Positions 23,138-34,998 of a stretch of 64,000 nt of DNA are shown here, piece after piece (positions within the stretch are counted from its first letter, which is position 1; every line of letters starts with the position of its first letter). The translations under genes and the position numbers were made by a program. Origin of the DNA: Ciona savignyi. Lineage: Eukaryota > Chordata > Ascidiacea > Phlebobranchia > Cionidae. The notes below the pieces were generated by a model. It saw nothing but the letters and a program-made list of their open reading frames with translations, was not told the DNA's origin and made no database searches. The stretch lies in contig CH003389.1 of assembly GCA_000149265.1 (NCBI GenBank), positions 322,829-386,828 on the forward strand. Direction: 5' to 3'.

Positions 23138-23226
23138 CTTGAATTACACGTTTTTTTAACTAGAAGACCTGTTCTGGTACGTTTGGTATACGCACAAAGA
23201 CGTATCACATAAGTTAACAGATCAGC

Positions 23227-23467
23227 ACCAACTAAGCAGAAACAGTTTATATAAGATAGTTTTATTAACCAATGTGTTACATTGAAATTATTACTTTGGT
23301 AGTTTACACTAGGGTAGTATATTATAAACTCCCCTATTAGTCATAATGAACCCATTTACACTAAAGCATTATTATAAAACTCAACCAACTAAGCAGAAAC
23401 AGTTTATATAAGATAGTTTTATTAACCAATGTGTTACATTGAAATTATTACTTTGGTAGTTTACACT
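23227..23467. repeat. 84-bp direct repeat at the junction between the two units
   Basis: A block starting ACCAACTAAGCAGAAACAG occurs at 23227-23310 and again at 23384-23467, essentially identical. Just downstream a 20-bp unit (CAAATCGACAAAAATATTTT) is repeated about three times up to 23605. Part of the block resembles the arm A sequence near 10065-10135 in reverse, so it is rearranged arm material at the duplication seam. Confidence 0.85.
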
Positions 23468-23766
23468 TGGGAATATATTACAACTACGGTGGCCCATAAG
23501 GGCAATCCTGAAATTTTATTTCAGTCTACAAAACTATTTCATAATCGACAAAAATATTTTCAAATCGACAAAAATATTTTCAAATCGGCAAAAATATTTT
23601 CAAATACAATGAATTGTTCCAATTCACGCGCATATGAAAATGTGCGTTATATTGTTAAACTATTTTAACGCACTATTAAATCATTGTTTTTCACACACAG
23701 CCAATAAAGTATTTTTCCGTTTTCCTATGTAGAGTCCAATTCGACAGGTTAAAATTAAAAAAAAAC

Positions 23767-26158
23767 ATGCTTGGTGTTTTGAAGCAGTATTTTGCCAAAG
23801 TTAGCTTAAAAGTGATACTTATAGTAGGTGTTGTTATATGTTTCATTGCATATAAGCTGCAACCATGTTGCAATATAAAAACCATGTTTCACTCTGGCAA
23901 GAAAAGCAATAATCCGTCGTTGACAAAGGTTTGCATAGTATTATGGAGTTTTTAACAAATATATAGTTAAACTCATTTTGTATATAATAGTCTTACAATG
24001 TTATCTTGGTGCGTGATTTCTGTGCGTGCGTTGATTGCTTATTACCTGTCGCCTTTATCTTTATACTTAATGCTAAAAACCGTTAGACTTTACTGCCTAT
24101 TTGCTTTTATATATGACCTGTTATAGTATGTTTAGAGGTAGTTGTGTTTTTATGCTGCTTACATTAATACAAGCATTTAATGCATATCGTTGAGAGCTGC
24201 TGACTACAGGTTATCTAGAGCCCTGCCTAAAAATGTAACAATAGCACTTATTGCTTATTATTATTTGTATAATACCACATTATTTGTATAAAAGCACATT
24301 GTTTGTATATTAGCACATTATTTGTATACTAACACATTATTTGTATATAATAGAACAATATTTGTATAATAGCACATTATTTGTATAATAGCACATATTA
24401 TTATCCCAAAAGAAGTAATTATACTTATAAAAGTTTACGCATGGTCGTATGATAGATTGTGTGACACATTCGAAGAGTAACGCTGATAGATAGCCAGTAA
24501 AATAATTTGTTTTTATTGTGAAAAAAATTGTCCATTTTCTTAGTTTATCAAAAATGGTGGAATTTATCGAAATTTTCTAAAACGCGATTCATTGTGCAGA
24601 CTAACACCTATATACTGCGTAATATTAAGGAAATTGTAATTTTTGAATCAATTTACTTTTTTCTATTTCCGCAGGACCGCGTTCCTGACGTCATTGGTTT
24701 GGGGGTTCGGAAATGTGGGACCGGGGTGTTTGTGAAATTTCTTGAAAAACACGGTTCGTTCTCTGTCCCCGATTATTACAATTATGAGACCGAATATTTT
24801 ACGCGGAACTACGTAAAAGGATTGGATTGGTACAAGTACGTATATTTTTAGCGAGCTTCTAAGTTTCGAACACAAGTCGGTCTAGTCCTTAAGATCGTTT
24901 TTGTATGGGATTTGGTATATATATAGGTCGCTTTTATATTTCGGCCAGAAATGGGCACTTATTAATCGCATGCTTTAAGTCAGGATGGGCAACTTTTTTA
25001 GTCTGTGGACCAGATGTGGGAAAATGAAGTCCTGGGTGGGCCGGATTATTACATGAATAGTATTTATTATATCTTAACCACATATTTATTCACTAATGCA
25101 AGGGCCGTCGCATAACTGGGTAAGGTTAAATACAGTCTGTGGGCCGATCAAAATCCCTTTAACGTCAAAATTCCTTATGTTTCCCATATGCCTGCTTTAA
25201 ATGCTATACACGCTATCCGCTGACTTTGGCATGAATTGGCTTATTTTTTATTAGTTTAAAACCCATATTGGGTTCGTTGCTAAGACCATTTTTTTTATAG
25301 AAGTCGGTATATGTATCGGTCGCGTAAACCATTCGGCCACACGACCGTACATGAATTTGCTCATTTGTTAATTATTCAGGTCCCTGTTCAAAAGTGCTCC
25401 GAGTGATGCTGTTATAATCGAAAAGACCCCACATTACTACTACGCAGAGCCATACGATATGGCGGAGCGAATGCTGGAACTTAATCCAAAATTAAAAGTC
25501 TATGTTATGCTCTGTGAGCCTGCCGCACGAGCGTATTCGTGTTTTGTTCATGAAAACTTCGACTGGTTGGAAAAGAACGGTATGATTTTGTGTAATAACA
25601 ACAACATTTTGTTTTTAAACTTATTTGTAAATTGCTACCACAGAATGGGTTCCGTTCTTTGAGCGCTATGTAAACTACACCTTGCCTCGACTGCAAGGAT
25701 ATTTAGAGAACCACAGTGTTGAAGACCAGGAACTGATGCTCATGGAGCGTTGGTGGAGAAGATCTGAATGTCTGGTCGCTGGTCTTTACTCCATCCACTT
25801 GAACCGATGGAGATTAAAATTTGACGAATCAAACTTCTTGATAATAAACGGTGACGAAATGCTGACGAACCCAGCACCGGTGTTCGATAGGTTCCAAGAC
25901 TTCGTTGGCGTTGAAAGACGTTTGCGGACAAAGATTGGGTAAAAAAACAACGAAACCGGACATTTTTGCCTTAAACGTCCAGACGATAGATCAAAGCTAT
26001 ATTGCTTGGATGACGGTGTGGCAAAAGCACGAACGCGTAACGAAATGGAATCGACTCCAACACCGAGCAAGGAGATTATGGAAATGCTGAGAGAGTTTTA
26101 CAGACCTTATAACGACATGCTTTACGATTTACTTGGGGAAGACTTAAAGTGGAACTGA
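23767..26158 (+). pseudogene. 3-O-sulfotransferase-like copy C, premature stop in exon 4
   Basis: Exons are 23767-23928, 24675-24835, 25380-25579 and 25644-26158, the same lengths as copy A. Exons 1-3 are open, with the signal anchor, KCGTGVF loop and EKTPHYYY. In exon 4 a base is lost in AAAGATTGGG (AAAGGATTGGG in copy B), so TAA at 25940-25942 follows RLRTKIG. An extra A in the next A-run restores the original frame only after that stop. About 72 C-terminal residues are cut off, including the disulfide loop and the REFYRP segment. A truncated enzyme would lack conserved substrate-side structure. Either decay or sequencing error in homopolymers is possible. Confidence 0.75.
25252..25349 (-). 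mobile_element. SINE-B in intron 2 of sulfotransferase copy C
   Basis: This is at the same intron position and orientation as the 11.9 kb copy, with the same flanks (ATGAATTGGCTTA and ATGAATTTGCTCA). It was inherited with the tandem duplication rather than inserted independently. Confidence 0.85.
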
Positions 26159-26689
26159 ATCCGTTGTACTAACAGTTTACGTTGAGAGTTTTGCACAATA
26201 CAGCAATTTGCTCAATACTGCATGGAAAAATCCAATACCGGTGGCCAATACTGAATATTACTCCCCTAAGCTTATAACCCGAATTCCTCTAAGCCTATAA
26301 CGCAAAATGTCGATTTTACATGTTTGAATCACGTTATTTAATAATTCTTTAAAAATCAAACAAATTCGATAATTCCTTCTTAAAAAATCGCGTGAAATTG
26401 TATATACTAGAAAGCCGGTATTGTTTCGCTGTAAAGATATGTTTAACATTTTGATTTCTGATCCGACTCGACTTATCCGAGTTTCTGATTCTCACCCTAA
26501 ATTTAGGAAATTATTCTTTCGATTTTACTGTTTCATGTCGTTGCTTGTTTTCTGAAGTTATTTAGATCAGCTGTATCAGTGTTATTTTATTTTACGCGCC
26601 ATTTGAAACCATTTGATGGTTGTGTCGATTGAAGTATTGTTAAAAAATGCGCGGGAAGTTTGTCGCTGTCTTTCCCGCTGGGGGGAGGC

Positions 26690-26872
26690 TAAAAGAAGGA
26701 AAGGAGAGAAACTTCCCACTAAAATAAAGATTATGATATTAGAGTTAGTTGTAAACATAGGGTTGGACTCGGGGTTAGTTCTGGGGTTGAGATTAATGTT
26801 TAAGATAGGGTTAAATAGTTTCCTTAATTTTAGTGAGCAGTTTCCCTCCTTTCCCTCATTTTAATGTTGCCT
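26690..26872. mobile_element. MITE-like insertion, private to unit 2
   Basis: GAAGGAAAGGAGAGAAACTT and AGCAGTTTCCCTCCTTTCCC form inverted edges around a GGGTTAG-rich interior. Unit 1 at about 13310-13325 runs straight from the upstream to the downstream flank (CTGTCTCCCTCCCGCTGTG), so this is a filled site against an empty one. Confidence 0.7.
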
Positions 26873-27264
26873 CTCCTGCTGCGTAGTTCCCGCGGTGAGA
26901 GCTTTATGCGCGGTTTGTCGAGCGATCGTAATTCGATCAACAGCGACCACAACTCGCTCAAACCTCATGATACAAATTGCTTTGATGTCAGTTTTATGTT
27001 TTGTAGTTCAGTAAAATTATAGTTACTTTTACCAATAAAAAATTGTCAGTTAGGCCGATTATTAAGTAAATCACTTAATATAGGCTTTACCATTTATATG
27101 CTACAACTATCAGGATAGACAGAGGGGAAAACTTACTCCCTACTTGAGAAGTGTTGAAAATACAAGTCTCATACGATGTGCGTATCCCTATATCGCTCCA
27201 GTGGTATTGCCTTATTAAAATACCGAGTGCGCGGGAATTAAATTATGAAAGGAGGGAAACTACA

Positions 27265-27458
27265 AAGAGAAAGTGGAAAACGGGAATGTAGGAAGGAGGG
27301 AAACTCCACGCTAAAATGAAGATTATGACATTAGAGTTAGTTTTAACCATTGGTTTGAAGTTATGGGATTGAGATTAGTACTTATATAGGGCAGGGTTAA
27401 AATTAGTTTCCGTAATTTTAGTGGGCAGTTTCCCTCCTTCCCACTTTCCCTTCTTTTA
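27265..27458. mobile_element. Second MITE-like insertion, private to unit 2
   Basis: This belongs to the same family as the copy at 26.7 kb, with GGAGGGAAACTCCACGCTAA on the left and GTGGGCAGTTTCCCTCCTTC on the right. The unit 1 counterpart near 13670-13720 lacks it, with only short unrelated filler between the shared flanks. Confidence 0.7.
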
Positions 27459-27803
27459 GTGTTATCAGGATAAAGTACATCGTACATCGTACTCGTGTCT
27501 ATTAGAAAAGTCGAGGTGATGGCATAAACCTTACGGACTATCTGTACAATTTCGTTTAAACGTTTCCTTACCTTTATGATTGTTTTTTAAAAGTTATTTA
27601 AAAAAAAGTAACCAAGTATTTTGGAAACAAAAATATGTTGTGCAAAACTGCAACTCTAGCTTATGAACAAAAATCTGTAAAACGTTTTTTTTATTTTCTA
27701 TTATCTTGCTTATCTAAGGCCTTAATATTTCATTTGTCATTTTCCTAATTTTAATATTGGCTTCTTGTGTTTTATAGATTGTTGAGGTAATTGACATATT
27801 AAC

Positions 27804-30800
27804 ATGGAACACGCATTGGTGGAAACTTTGCCGGAACTTCGGGAAAATCCTGAGAAACTTACCGAATGTGTTTCGTTTCTTTACAACTTGGGTGTTACAC
27901 AAATAGGATTTCTGGAATGTTTTAGTGAAAAAGACCTTCTCCCTCAGTTTAATCTTGTGCAGACACGAAGACTGTTGATACGGGCAAAGCAGATTGGTAA
28001 GTTGTTTTTAAATTGTTTAGTGGTGTAAATTTCTTTTCCGCCTTTTAAGTCGCCAGTTTACCCTGTTAGAGCGCCTGCTTTCGGCCAAAAAGTTGTCAGA
28101 TATCCGGACGGTTGGCGCAAGACAACCTGACGATTACCTGTGTGATAAATCCCATACGTTTCCCAGCACTTGTACAATAATACTTTTAATTGATGTAAGG
28201 CTACAAACTATTTCTAAATTTACCTGCATAACGCACCATGCAGATATTTTAATATCAATATAAAAATGTACATATGCGACAGGTGATAACCTAAACAGCA
28301 TATGAAAAATATAAATATCAACCTAATCTATGCACCCCTTAGTTAAAGTGGGTAACTTATTCGGATTATATTAGGTATAAAGCAAACTGGACGAAATATA
28401 TATATATATGTACTAATTTGTAAGTAATGCATCAGTGTCGGCCACTAGCATTGAACCGTTGTCTTCAGCAGCTACCAGCAGCTCTAGCAGCAATACGCCA
28501 AACATGCAATGGGTCCACGATTTTAAAGTTCCATGGGATAAATGCCAAACTGGTCTGTTGAAGTCGGTTAAATCTAAAACTGCTCCGACCCCGTGGCAAC
28601 GCAAGGAGCTTGTGCATCTCACTATCGATGAAATCTTAAAGGTTGGATTGCATTGAAAGTCACTACTCGTGGTGACTTTTGCAATAACTTGACATGTTTT
28701 AGTCTATTCCAAACTTATTATATTTAATGGCAATTGGTTGTAACTTATTAATACCAACAACCATTTTTAAACACTTGGGTTACAACTTATAAAGTACGAC
28801 CAAGAAGTCTAGGCATACAGATAGATGGGTCTTTGTAATAGGAATAGGCCTACAAACGTTTTGCTTTAACATGCATTCAGCACATGATAGGCCACTAGAT
28901 AAAACATGTGGAAAGTGGGAATAAGTTATTTGATCTTGTGCAGCGGCGAGTATAAATAACCTTACGAAATTTTTTTACAGTGATATATTTTTACAGTCTG
29001 ATATATATATCAGTTTAAATATTAGAGAAACTAATTTAAAAGCAAGTATCGTTTGGAATTACAAAAATTAAGTGTGTCAAATATTATAGGATAGGATGGG
29101 ATATTCATCTTTATCCCCGTAAATGAGAAAACCAAGGAGGTAACACACGGGCAATCGTCAGATAACCTCGCGCCCATCGTCGGGTTACCTGAGCTATTGC
29201 AGTGTGTTTTATATGACTTGCTCAAGGACACAACCGACTAGCTAGCGATCAGTTTCGACGCACTTAACCGTTAGACCAACGGTCCGGACATTAATTTTAA
29301 CAACACGCATTTACAAACAATTTCTGTCTTTGATCGTATGATTTGCTATCAGATTCTTAGGATTTATTTCGCTACTAATTATCGGCCTACAGAATATTTA
29401 CGCTTGAAAGCCGTGTTGAAATTTCATATCTTTAACGATAGTGATCCAGTGTGGAGGGTAGCTATTCAACCACAAAGCTTTTATACTTTAATTAAATGGA
29501 ATATATTTAATTGGTAAATAAAGGTTTAATCACGTTTAAAAAGTTATTTAAATATGAATGCTACTAACAATAATTTTATTTTAATTCCTGGTAGCTTAAT
29601 TTTTAAAAGTTGAATCTGTAGGGTTTTAATAAGAAAAAAATCGTCACATGTAAGGTCATCGCACTAAATAGTCTCACACTTTACTCGTTTACAACTTCGA
29701 ATACCATTTTTAATTATGGTGTGTAACATTATCTCGTTGAATATTTATTTTTATATACTCAATTAAATGTATTTTTTCCATTGCGTGTCAGTTTATATAA
29801 AAATAATTTTTAAATTTACTGTCGGAAATTTAATCTTGATTATTTCTCTGTAACAACCACTTATTACAACGTTGTGACATTTTTAGATCACCCCCAAACC
29901 GGGTAAAAAGAATTTGGAAAGAATAGCATTTTCTATTGTGTCCAAGTATCCTGATTCGTTTAGAGACCTAATAGACGGCATTCCCTATGGGAGTGGTCAT
30001 TCTTCACTGACAAATCAGCTTTTCTATCGCTGGGAAAATGTTGTAAGAAAAAAGAGAAAACTGAACGAAATTTATGAACCAGCCGAGACAAGCCAACAAT
30101 CCTTACACGGTTGTGTTAACTGGCGCCATGGCGATGGCCCAAGAAGCGATGACAATTCTTCAGATAAGATTTTGCTACATCAAGTTCAAAAATGTTCAAA
30201 AACTGCCAAAGACAAAGATCATGTTTTTAAGTCAATGGATAATACTTTTCAGAGGGGGTTAATAAATAAAAAACTTACTGTGCAGGAAGTTTTGACCCAG
30301 CGGCCATTTTTAGCAGTTCCTCAGTATTTATTCAATTTCTATGGGTTGCAAATGGACAAACCATTATCTCATTTAAATATTCTGGAGAAGATGCCTGTAA
30401 AGGCTTATCAGATTTACAAGTAAGTGCATGCATTGTCAAGTATAGACTGTAATGCATGTGTTCTAACCAAGTTTTCACCCGTCTTATTTTACTGGCATTT
30501 CTCTTTGTTTAAACATTGTTAAATGTAGTCTGTAATGCATTTTCTACAGAATTATGAAACAGAACCCAAGACCAAATGTTGCTTTGGTGATAGCGAACAT
30601 CAAAAAGGAGTTTATCGAACTTAAAAATAACTCCCCGAAATCTGTTGCTGTTCTTTCGTTGTTGGATGCATATTTTCATGAGCAGGAATCTGCGTTGATC
30701 AAGTGTTTTAAGGTAAAAACTTCAAATTGTCACAAGAAAACAGAAGTCGTAAAGCAATTTGGTTTAATGTTATTTACTGCTATTTAGTGGGAAATTTTTT

Positions 30801-32267
30801 TTAAAATGGGATATTTAGAACTGATTTATTAAAAAACTGGAGCTTAACGTAAACCCTATTTAAAAGAGCCAAATGTTAAATCGACAAATATGACGGCGTG
30901 ACGTAATGCAAACTGCGATGCGAGCGAGTGTTGTCAGAAATAGCTGCGGTAACCCGACGATGGGCGCGAGGTGATCTGACGATTGCCCGTTTGTTAACCC
31001 CCTTGGTTTTCCCATTCGCGGGGATAAACATGAATATTCTATCCTAGTAATCATTATTTTTTATATTCAACAGAATATTTCGTCGCTTCATGATAACTTG
31101 AAAAGCCTTCCAACCACTCCCTTTATGGCTGTTATTGGTGAGATAAAATACCCTCCTAAGTATACATATCTTACTTACTGTTAGGTTTACCATTCTACAG
31201 GGGATTCTCCAGCTACAGCAAAAAGCTTCAAAATAATAATTGAGAACCGAATAATCACAACATGCGACGATTTCTTTGTTGGACTTTACTTCATGTTCTG
31301 CTGCTTCTACGTATTTAACATGGATTACCCTGAGTCTGCACTCGCTACTTTGGAGTTTATCCAGAGGCAAGTGTATATTTAAAATGTGACCTTTATATTT
31401 ATCATTCTTAGAAGTACGTAATTTTAATACATTGTAACGATTAGACACAATTATACTTATCAACAATCCACCTGCGTATAGTTTGTGTCTGTAATTACCC
31501 CCTTTCACCAGGTACCTTGCCGAAAATAATGTGCCAGGGACCAAAACATCTAAGAAAAGAAAATCAGATATTCATCCAAAAGTGATGAAACTTGGAAGAA
31601 AGCTGATCGCCTCGAAAGTCCATGTACGCTATTTTTGACAATACCTATAACTTTCGTCATATTTTTTAAAAGACCTTTTTTATGTCGAAAATTTATATTT
31701 GCCGGTTAATTTTACTTATATGGCTAATTTAATTATTACTTTAAAGTAGACCTCATGTTGACTATTTGTTATTTTCTGCAGAATTTATTTATACAAAAAA
31801 ACACACGGTTAAATTGAATTACCCGGTATATTTTTTAATAGTGTACTCAATCATCGATGATAAAACAACCTGCAACAGCCACGCAACCCTCAACTGTCCC
31901 AGTGATTCCACCTACAAAAACTCCACCATCTACAATACAAAGTACAACTTTACCCCCAATACCACCGCTAACAAGCACAACCCCCATACCGGCAGCACAA
32001 GCCCCAACAGTTCCAGCGAACGCGAAAAAAGACACCTCTGAGTTCTGGATCGGATTTCTCATGGGAACTATAGGTATCTTGCTCACAGGGTTGGCTACAG
32101 TCGGTGTTAATAGGTTAAGTGATCGCAACAGCCCTATTCTTGCACCCCCACACAGCGACCAATGTCCGACAAGTTCCAGAAATACTATAATTCAGCAAGG
32201 TGACGTCACCGACATATCTGAATCGAAGTTTGTTTCGGACGTGACGTTTAAAACTACCATTGTGTGA
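27804..32267 (+). CDS. SAMD3-like protein fused to a Pro/Thr stalk and one transmembrane helix, copy B (intact)
   Basis: Eight exons (27804-27996, 28469-28641, 29887-30419, 30550-30712, 31074-31137, 31201-31366, 31512-31623, 31842-32267) join in matching phase to a 609-residue protein. Residues about 1-64 look like a SAM domain. The middle (KYPDSFRDLIDGIPYGSG, YRWENVVRKKRK, KAYQIYKIMKQNPRPNV, CDDFFVGLYFMFCCFYVFNM, YPESALATLEFIQR) follows the SAMD3-like family in order. After a basic stretch (KTSKKRKSDIHPK), exon 8 adds a Pro/Thr/Ala-rich stalk, then a helix around FWIGFLMGTIGILLTGLATV, then about 65 more residues. There is no N-terminal signal peptide. Intron 6 uses a GC donor (AG|GCAAGT) in both copies. 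Exon 8 might belong to a separate gene, but acceptor and phase 0 fit this model. Function is unknown. Confidence 0.75.
29088..29286 (-). mobile_element. SINE-A with internal deletion, intron 2 of SAMD3-like copy B
   Basis: The head (CCGTTGGTCTAACGGTTAAG) and tail side (ATAGGATAGGATGGGATATT) are present but about 90 bp of the body is missing. The unit 1 intron has no SINE here, so the insertion followed the tandem duplication. Confidence 0.85.
30942..31048 (+). mobile_element. 5'-truncated SINE-A in intron 4 of SAMD3-like copy B
   Basis: This is the direct counterpart of 18050-18155, with the same truncation point and tail, ending about 25 bp before exon 5. Confidence 0.85.
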
Positions 32268-32429
32268 TATCGCGCTATATCTGTATTTGACTCTCCGTAT
32301 ACATAATGTATAACAAGTTAATTATGACTACCGTATTTCTTCTATGTGACTATTCTATAAAACTATATTGTAAATGTATTTTCGATGATTTCATTTCATT
32401 TTAATACAAATTAAAAATAAATTGGCCAA

Positions 32430-32610
32430 CATTTTACCGCACACTAAAATTACGAAAACTAATTTAATCCCTGCCCTAACCACTAACCTCAACGCCTGCC
32501 CCAACTCCAACCTTATTTTTAAAACTAAACCTAATGCTTCAATATTAATACACTTTAGACTACAGTCTCCCTCCTTCCCTCTTTCTCCCTTTTTCCCTCC
32601 TTCCTTTTTC
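32430..32610. mobile_element. MITE-like element downstream of SAMD3-like copy B
   Basis: This is the counterpart of 19575-19735, with CCCTAACCACTAACCTCAAC and CTAATGCTTCAATATT followed by CTCCCTCCTTCCCT. The pyrimidine edge is expanded into an irregular CCCTCTTT run up to about 32630. Confidence 0.6.
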
Positions 32611-32944
32611 CCTCTTTCCCTCGTTCCCTGATAAGTGAGTCAGAAACTCGGATAAGTCGAGTCGGATCAGAAATCAAAATTCCAAAAATATCTTTACAGC
32701 GAAACAATACCAGCTTCCTAGTATATACAATTCCACCCGAACTTTTCCAAGGAAAAAAAATGTTAAGAGAACGTGATTTATATATATGTAAAACCAACAT
32801 TTTGGGTTGTAAGCTCAGAGGAATTTTTTGAGTTAAATTCAGTATTGGCCCCCAAAAGAAACGTTTTTTTGAAAAATTTTTCTGCTGTTTAAAATATTGC
32901 TGTATTGTGCAACACCGTTAACGTAAACTGTTAGTACAACGGAT

Positions 32945-34998
32945 TCAGTTCCACTTTAAGTCTTCCCCAAGTAAATCGTAAAGCATGTCGTTATAAGGTC
33001 TGTAAAACTCTCTCAGCATTTCCATAATCTCCTTGCTCGGTGTTGGAGTCGATTCCATTTCGTTACGAGTTCGTGCTTTTGCCACACCGTCATCCCAAGC
33101 AATATAGCTTTGATCTATCGTCCGGAGGTTTAAGGCAGAAATGCCCTGTTTCGTTGTTTTTTACCCAATCCTCTGTCCGCAAACGTCGTTCAACGCCAAC
33201 AAACTCTTGGAACCTATCGAACACCGGTACTGGGTTCGTCAGCATTTCGTCACCGTTTATTATCAAGAAGTTTGATTCGTCAAATTTTAATCTCCACCGG
33301 TTCAAGTGGATGGAGTAAAGACCAGCGACCAGACATTCAGATCTTCTCCACCAACGCTCCATGGAAGCATCAGTTCCTGGTCTTCAACACTGTGGTTCTC
33401 TACAAATCCTTGCAGTCGAGGCAAGGTGTAGTTTACATAGCGCTCAAAGAACGGAACCCATTCTGTGGTAGCAATTTACACATAAGTTTAATAACATAAG
33501 GGTTGTTGTTATAACACAAAATCATACCGTTCTTTTCCAACCAGTCGAAGTTTTCATGAACGAAACACGAATACGCTCGTGCGGCAGGCTCACAGAGCAT
33601 TACATAGACTTTTAATTTGGGGTTAAGTTCCAGCATTCGCTCCGCCATATCGTATGGCTCTGCGTAGTAGTAATGTGGGGTCTTTTCGATTATAACAGCA
33701 TCACTCGGAGCACTTTTAAACAGGGACCTGTATAATCAACAAATGAGCAAATCCATACCAAAGTCAGCGGATAGCGTATATACCATTTAAGGCAGGCATG
33801 GGCAAAATAAGAAATTTTGACCGTAAAGGGATTTTGAATGGCCACAGACTGTATCTAACCATACCCAGTAATGCGGCATTTAAACTAGTAAATAAATATG
33901 TGGTTAAGATATTGAATACTATTCATGTAATTATCCGGCCCACCAAGGACTTCATTTCCCACATCTGGCCCGCCGGCTAGAAAAGTTGCCCACCCCTGAT
34001 TTAAAGCATGCGATTAATGTCCGTTTCTGGTCGAAATGATAAAGCGACCTTTATATATATATATATATATATATATCGAATCCCATACAAAAACGCTCAA
34101 ATTGGGTTCGAAACTAAGCTTGATAAAAATATACGTACTTGTACCAATCCATTCCTTTTACGTAGTTCCGCGTAAAATATTCGGTCTCATAATTGTAATA
34201 ATCGGGGACAGAGAACGAACCGTGTTTTTCAAGAAATTTCACAAACACCCCGGTCCCACATTTCCGAACCCCCAAACCAATGACGTCAGGAACGCGGTCC
34301 TGCGGAAATAAAAAAAAATAAATTGATACAAAAATTACAATTTCCTTAGTATTACGGATATATATATAGGTGTTAGTTCGCACAATAAATCGCGTTTTAT
34401 GATATTTCGATAAAATTTTATATTACACCATTTTTGATCAATCAAATAAATGGACATTTTTTGAAAAAAACGAATTATTTTACTTACTATCTATCAGCGT
34501 TACATTTCGAATGTGTCATACAATCTATCATACGACCATGCGTAAACTTTTATAACCATAATTAGTTCTTTTGCCTATAATTAGGAGTGAATGAATATCA
34601 TGTTTTGTAACAAAACAATATAAATATTTAGTCCGCTAATTATTTCTGATATTATTGCCATTATACAAATAATGTGACATTATACAAATAATGTGCCATT
34701 GTTCAAACTATAATAAATGCTATTGTCCAAATAATAAGTTTAACCAGACAGACTATACACCATCAAAGAGACTAGTTGTTATAATCTCTTTGGTTTAACC
34801 ATATATTTGTTAGAAACTCTAAAATAATAAGCAAACCTTTGTCAACGACGGATTATTGCTTTTCTTGCCAGAGTGAAACAAAGTTGTTATATTGCAACAT
34901 GGTTGCATCTTATATGCAATGAAGCATACAACAACACCTACTATAAGTATCATTTTTAAGCCAACTTTGGCAAAATACTGCTTCAAAACACCTAGCAT
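32945..34998 (-). pseudogene. 3-O-sulfotransferase-like copy D, two insertions in exon 4
   Basis: Minus-strand exons are 34837-34998, 34139-34299, 33528-33727 and 32945-33462. Exons 1-3 are open, with lengths 162, 161 and 200 as in copy A, including the KCGTGVF loop and EKTPHYYY. Exon 4 is 518 bp against 515. Two bases are gained near 33364 (ATGGAAGCATC against ATGAGCATC) and one near 33094 (TTGGGATGACG against TTGGATGACG). The net length is a multiple of three, but the stretch between, which holds most of the 3' substrate-binding part, is out of frame with exon 3. Intron 2 has a TA run at about 34053-34076, like copy B, and lacks SINE-B. Confidence 0.78.

Larger units (their letters stand above)
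9750..23215. repeat. Duplicated segment, unit 1 (inverted arms A and B around a SAMD3-like gene)
   Basis: Arm A (about 9750-13215) and arm B (about 19740-23215) are inverted copies of each other. They match from the far intergenic edge, where GACCTGTTCTGGTACG in arm B faces CGTACCAGAACAGGTC in arm A. The match runs through all four sulfotransferase exons and introns to the 3' flank, which shares the cue TCTGATTCTCACCCTAAATTT. The 6.5 kb between the arms holds the SAMD3-like gene. The same order recurs in unit 2, making a tandem duplication of an inverted duplication. Arm boundaries are accurate to tens of bases. Confidence 0.85.

Noticed and set aside
31044..31544. 166-codon minus-strand frame over the end of SAMD3-like copy B, and its counterpart at 18295-18651
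   Set aside because: It is antisense to exons 5-7, whose splice sites and family motifs on the plus strand are clear. The frame has no features of its own.
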